Below, in pieces: positions 62,949-64,000 of a stretch of DNA of 64,000 nt. The translations under genes were made by a program, and so were the position numbers. Every line of letters starts with the position of its first letter. Positions within the stretch are counted from its first letter, which is position 1. Under the pieces are notes generated by a model. It saw only the letters and a list, made by a program, of their open reading frames with translations. It had not been told where the DNA came from and searched no databases. The stretch is from Prorocentrum cordatum. Its lineage: Eukaryota > Sar > Dinophyceae > Prorocentrales > Prorocentraceae. The DNA is taken from positions 1,144,325 to 1,208,324 of the forward strand of contig CAUYUJ010014183.1 of assembly GCA_963575745.1 (NCBI GenBank), in the 5' to 3' direction.

Positions 62949-63400
62949 TCAGCCAGCGAGCTCCGCAGCAAGCCGGGCCGCGCCCGCCGCCCGGCTCTCG
63001 CCGCCCACGGCCGCGCAGAGATGCCAGACGGTGGCCGGGTGGAGCGCCGCGCTCAGCTCGGCGCCCCACCGCCGAGTCGGCGCGCTGGCGGCCGCCGCCG
63101 CAGCCGGGCCGTCGCCGAGATCTTGGGCCCGGCCCCGCGCCAGCCAGCGCAGCTGCTGGAGCGCCGCCTTGCTGCGGCGGCCTCCAGTCTCCAGCGCCAG
63201 CGGCAGCAGTGGCCAAGGCGCGCGGACCTCCAGGCAGCGGCGCCGCTTGTCCGCGGCGTCGGCGTCGACGGCGCCGTCGCCGTCCGCCGCGACCGCCAGG
63301 GCGCGCGCGTCCCCGGGGGCGCTGTGGCGGACGGTCACGTCCAGCCTGGGGCAGCCCCCGCGCTGCGCCTCCAAGGGCCCTGTCATGTGCCCAGCCCATA
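62949..63400 (-). pseudogene. LINE C-terminal endonuclease-like fragment
   Basis: About 140 minus-strand codons show the pattern of the C-terminal restriction-like endonuclease region of LINE polyproteins: LDVTVRHSAPGDA (about 63345), an Ala-rich helix, then a Lys in ADKRRRCLEV (63255-63230), then LLPLALETGGR..KAALQQL (63215-63160), ending in a helical stretch with WHLCAAV (63020). The Asp and Lys would be part of the nuclease site. An upstream RT is not seen, so this is a detached, probably 5'-truncated, copy. The plus strand is also open because of high GC, but reads as low complexity. Confidence 0.5.
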
Positions 63401-63754
63401 TGGTCAACATGATTTCCACACCGCACAAAACATCCCACAGGGGCGGCTCGCGGCCGGACGAACCCAAACGCGCAAGAAACAAAAACTGCAACGCAGAAGA
63501 AAACATCTGCATTGCAGATTGTAAGATGTCCCGCAAAAGTGCAGCAGAACCAAAAAACTGGAATGCATAACAAGTGGCACGTGTGCCATGGCTCTTGCAC
63601 AAAAAAGAAGGGGGAGGAGGAGGAGGTGGAGGAGGAGGGGGGAAGAGGGGGCCAGACATCGCAGAAGGAGTGAACAAACAGGGCCGCAAGAGGAGGTTCA
63701 GAGGGCGAGCTCGAAGAGACGTCAAGGGGCGCCCCCCGCAAGATGGACCCAAAG
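63401..63754. other. No gene; (GGA)n at 63605-63650
   Basis: No domain recognised. Confidence 0.4.
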
Positions 63755-63850
63755 GTCTTTAACAGGTTCCCAGGAAGCCTCCAACAGACACCCGAGAAGC
63801 CTACAGAGGGTTCCAAGAGGAGGCCTCCAGGGTCCAAGGAGGGCCGGAAG
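63755..63850. repeat. Degenerate TTGGGGGCC-family remnant (minus orientation)
   Basis: GGTTCCCAGGAAGCCTCCAA and TTCCAAGAGGAGGCCTCCAG words match the reverse complement of the family at 1918-4141. Confidence 0.5.
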
Positions 63851-64000
63851 AAATTACTCTGGTCTGGGTCCCACTGGGGATGGGGGAGGGGGGGCGCGTC
63901 GCGAAAAATAAAATCGTCGGGGCGGAGGGGGCACGGGTGCGGCTGGGGAGCCCCGCTGGGGGGGCGCTGGGGGCCACTGGGGGGCGCTGGGGAGGTCCCA
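63851..64000. repeat. GGGGGCGCTGGGG repeat running off the right edge
   Basis: GGGGGCGCTGG and CCACTGGGG words at 63940-64000; the array continues beyond the window. Confidence 0.6.

Noticed and set aside
1-64000. rRNA, tRNA, SL RNA genes and telomeric TTTAGGG arrays
   Set aside because: None recognised by eye on either strand; small or diverged RNA genes could still be missed without covariance-model searches.

Overview
The window looks like nuclear DNA of a dinoflagellate. The strongest direct evidence is at 8391-8412 on the minus strand, where 21 of 22 bases match the conserved dinoflagellate spliced leader (DinoSL). It lies in a GC-rich, repeat-saturated sequence that also holds large copia-type retrotransposons, LINE remnants and a Penelope-like element. 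Genus cannot be decided from the sequence alone. No rRNA, tRNA, CRISPR array or bacterial-style operon is visible, and no confident host gene was found. One minus-strand segment at 7190-7921, downstream of the spliced-leader relic, could be part of a host gene.

Layout. 1-14900: tandem repeats (247 bp x 6 at the left end; a 73-bp repeat; 14-bp and 10-bp repeats), two copies of a G-rich TTGGGGGCCTC-type element with a conserved core, dispersed short modules, foldback sequences and microsatellites. 14980-31300: an old, frameshifted Penelope-like retroelement (element C) with about 385-bp pseudo-LTRs, an N-terminal GIY-YIG endonuclease and a separate RT. A younger 10.3-kb copia element (element A, 19861-30171, minus) is inserted in it, with identical 189-bp LTRs and a 5-bp target duplication. 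31300-41000: microsatellites, dispersed repeats, a decayed LINE RT (36322-37500) and a degenerate tandem repeat. 41005-49137: a second copia element (element B, minus) with 286-bp LTRs differing at one base and a 5-bp target duplication, inserted into a G-rich repeat array. 49138-64000: more minisatellites (25/28 bp, 89-90 bp, 85 bp), (TCC)n tracts, a LINE RT/RNase H remnant (58930-61285) and a LINE C-terminal endonuclease-like remnant (62949-63400).

How the parts work together. Elements A and B share a plan: LTR, one T, the same 12-base primer-binding site, a Gag-protease ORF, a single in-frame stop (UGA in A, UAG in B), then a Pol ORF. The Pol ORF carries methyltransferase-like sequence ahead of integrase, copia-type RT and RNase H. 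In A the methyltransferase-like module appears twice, the first copy having lost its Cys motif. Conserved in two distinct families, this plan suggests gag-pol expression by stop-codon readthrough and a DNA-modifying step in the retrotransposition cycle. Both are inferences from sequence. The most unusual items in the window are this domain architecture, the permuted Penelope-like element nested with A, and the frame conflict over a duplicated Cys-rich module in B.
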